Shown piece by piece: positions 61,482 through 64,000 of a DNA stretch of 64,000 nt. The position numbers and the translations under genes are program-made. This stretch comes from Rhynchopus sp. YZ270_cl-10. Lineage: Eukaryota; Euglenozoa; Diplonemea; Diplonemida; Diplonemidae. Under the pieces are notes generated by a model. It did no database searches and was not told where the DNA came from. It worked only from the letters and a program-made list of their open reading frames with translations. The stretch lies in NCBI GenBank assembly GCA_964035575.1, contig OZ037878.1:1383470-1447469 (forward strand), given 5' to 3'. Numbering within the stretch: position 1 is the first letter of the stretch; every line of letters starts with the position of its first letter.

Positions 61482-64000
61482 CCGCTACCCCTCATACCCG
61501 CATACCCCTCCAGATCCCCGCATACCCCGCACTACCCTCATCTCCGCTAACCCTCAAACTCGCACCCCTCAACCCGCAAACCCGCAAACCCGCAAACCCC
61601 TACCCCAAACCCCGCAAACCCGCAAACCCGCAAACCCCGCAAACCCGCAACCCGCAACCCGCAAACCCGCCAAACCCGCAAACCCGCACCCAACCCGCAA
61701 ACCCGCAAACCCGCAAACCCGCAAACCCGCAAACCCTCAAACCCGCAACCCGCAAACCCGCAAACCCGCAAACCCGCAAACCCGCAAACCCGCAAACCCG
61801 CAAACCCGCAAACCCGCAAACCCGCAAACCCGCAAACCCGCAAACCCGCAAACCCGCAAACCCGCAAACCCGCAAACCCGCAAACCCGCAAACCCGCAAA
61901 CCCGCAAACCCGCAAACCCGCAAACCCGCAAACCCGCAAACCCGCAAACCCGCAAACCCGCAAACCCGCAAACCCGCAAACCCGCAAACCCGCAAACCCG
62001 CAAACCCGCAAACCCGCAAACCCGCAAACCCGCAAACCCGCAAACCCGCAAACCCGCAAACCCGCAAACCCGCAAACCCGCAAACCCGCAAACCCGCAAA
62101 CCCGCAAACCCGCAAACCCGCAAACCCGCAAACCCGCAAACCCGCAAACCCGCAAACCCGCAAACCCGCAAACCCGCAAACCCGCAAACCCGCAAACCCG
62201 CAAACCCGCAAACCCGCAAACCCGCAAACCCGCAAACCCGCAAACCCGCAAACCCGCAAACCCGCAAACCCGCAAACCCGCAAACCCGCAAACCCGCAAA
62301 CCCGCAAACCCGCAAACCCGCAAACCCGCAAACCCGCAAACCCGCAAACCCGCAAACCCGCAAACCCGCAAACCCGCAAACCCGCAAACCCGCAAACCCG
62401 CAAACCCGCAAACCCGCAAACCCGCAAACCCGCAAACCCGCAAACCCGCAAACCCGCAAACCCGCAAACCCGCAAACCCGCAAACCCGCAAACCCGCAAA
62501 CCCGCAAACCCGCAAACCCGCAAACCCGCAAACCCGCAAACCCGCAAACCCGCAAACCCGCAAACCCGCAAACCCGCAAACCCGCAAACCCGCAAACCCG
62601 CAAACCCGCAAACCCGCAAACCCGCAAACCCGCAAACCCGCAAACCCGCAAACCCGCAAACCCGCAAACCCGCAAACCCGCAAACCCGCAAACCCGCAAA
62701 CCCGCAAACCCGCAAACCCGCAAACCCGCAAACCCGCAAACCCGCAAACCCGCAAACCCGCAAACCCGCAAACCCGCAAACCCGCAAACCCGCAAACCCG
62801 CAAACCCGCAAACCCGCAAACCCGCAAACCCGCAAACCCGCAAACCCGCAAACCCGCAAACCCGCAAACCCGCAAACCCGCAAACCCGCAAACCCGCAAA
62901 CCCGCAAACCCGCAAACCCGCAAACCCGCAAACCCGCAAACCCGCAAACCCGCAAACCCGCAAACCCGCAAACCCGCAAACCCGCAAACCCGCAAACCCG
63001 CAAACCCGCAAACCCGCAAACCCGCAAACCCGCAAACCCGCAAACCCGCAAACCCGCAAACCCGCAAACCCGCAAACCCGCAAACCCGCAAACCCGCAAA
63101 CCCGCAAACCCGCAAACCCGCAAACCCGCAAACCCGCAAACCCGCAAACCCGCAAACCCGCAAACCCGCAAACCCGCAAACCCGCAAACCCGCAAACCCG
63201 CAAACCCGCAAACCCGCAAACCCGCAAACCCGCAAACCCGCAAACCCGCAAACCCGCAAACCCGCAAACCCGCAAACCCGCAAACCCGCAAACCCGCAAA
63301 CCCGCAAACCCGCAAACCCGCAAACCCGCAAACCCGCAAACCCGCAAACCCGCAAACCCGCAAACCCGCAAACCCGCAAACCCGCAAACCCGCAAACCCG
63401 CAAACCCGCAAACCCGCAAACCCGCAAACCCGCAAACCCGCAAACCCGCAAACCCGCAACCCGCAAACCCGCAAACCCGCAAACCCGCAAACCCGCAAAC
63501 CGCAAACCCGCAAACCCGCAAACCCGCAAACCCGCAAACCCCGCAAACCCGCAAACACCCGCAAACCCGCAAACCCGCAAACCCGCAAAACCGCGCAAAC
63601 CCGCAAACACCGCAAACCCGCAAACCCCGCAAACCCGCAAACCCGCAAACCCGCAAACCCGCAAACCCGCCGCAAACGCCGCAAACCCGCAAACCCGCAA
63701 ACCCGCAAACGCAAACCGCAAACCCGCAAACCGCAAACCCGCAACCCGCAAACCCGCAAACCGCACCCGCAAACCCGCAAACCCGCAAACCGCACGCAAA
63801 CCCGCAAACCCGCAAACCCGCAAACCCGCAAACCCGCAAACCCGCAAACCCGCAAACCCGCAAACCCGCAAACCCGCCAAACCCGCAAACCGCAAACCCG
63901 CAAACCCGCAAACCCGCAAACCGCAAACCCGCAAACCCGCAACCGAAACCGCAAACGCCGCAAACCCGCAAACCCGCAAACCGCAAACCGCAGACCCCCG
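61482..64000. repeat. AAACCCGC satellite, terminal block
   Basis: About 300 copies of AAACCCGC. The first 80 bases (CGCATACCCC-like) and the last 550 are irregular, with many one-base gains and losses, while the 61740-63455 core is uniform. It runs to the window end. Very long frames on the minus strand are artefacts of the unit. Confidence 0.97.

Noticed and set aside
61547-63986. Reading frames of 749-810 codons on the minus strand
   Set aside because: Direct translation of the 8-bp satellite: all three frames are open and give the same peptide repeat.
61244-64000. Right-end telomere
   Set aside because: The C-rich strand points to the right end, opposite to telomere polarity, and the same repeat is internal at 36 kb. 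Reported only as telomere-like.

Overview
The window comes from the nucleus of a microbial eukaryote. Its tRNA genes have internal promoters and Pol III-type T-runs, and it carries 5S rRNA genes, spliceosomal snRNA genes, short GT-AG introns, a 375-residue actin, two ARF GTPases and a Helitron. I cannot name the lineage from this sequence.

Positions 1-36014 hold two head-to-tail copies of a 19,044-bp small-RNA unit. Copy 1 (1-19044) is complete. Copy 2 (19045-36014) repeats it at an offset of 19,044 but has one fewer 5S repeat and stops inside its last 5S gene. Copy 1 holds 48 tRNA genes covering all 20 amino acids, with separate initiator and elongator Met; among the usual eukaryotic anticodons only Leu(TAA) was not found. 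It also holds seven 5S genes plus a relic, and U1, U4 and U5 snRNA genes plus the first 30 nt of U2. The snRNA starts share a TGCTTCCCTG-like element about 39 nt upstream. Eleven tRNA genes have C instead of the near-invariant T at position 33. The U1 5' end reads ACATACC rather than ACTTACC, which matches the GTAT-type donors of the introns seen further right.

At 36015 the array gives way to an AAACCCGC satellite. From 37.2 to 45.6 kb on the minus strand lie an intact 2018-residue Helitron Rep-helicase with an OTU domain, a compact second Rep-like reading frame, and a three-exon C2H2 zinc-finger gene. From 46.2 to 50.3 kb on the plus strand lie a double-CCCH protein, a 405-residue protein of unknown function and a one-intron actin. 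Two near-identical ARF genes follow (51.6 and 60.0 kb).

The ARF genes are separated by repeats: a hairpin element family, TACACAGT-type microsatellites, and a tandem array of about 170-220-bp units (54.5-59.7 kb) that was split by a poly(A)-tailed insertion with a target-site duplication. The right end is about 2.7 kb of CAGACCCG and AAACCCGC satellite. All calls are by eye; tRNA ends follow the acceptor stems and are good to about one base, snRNA ends to a few bases.
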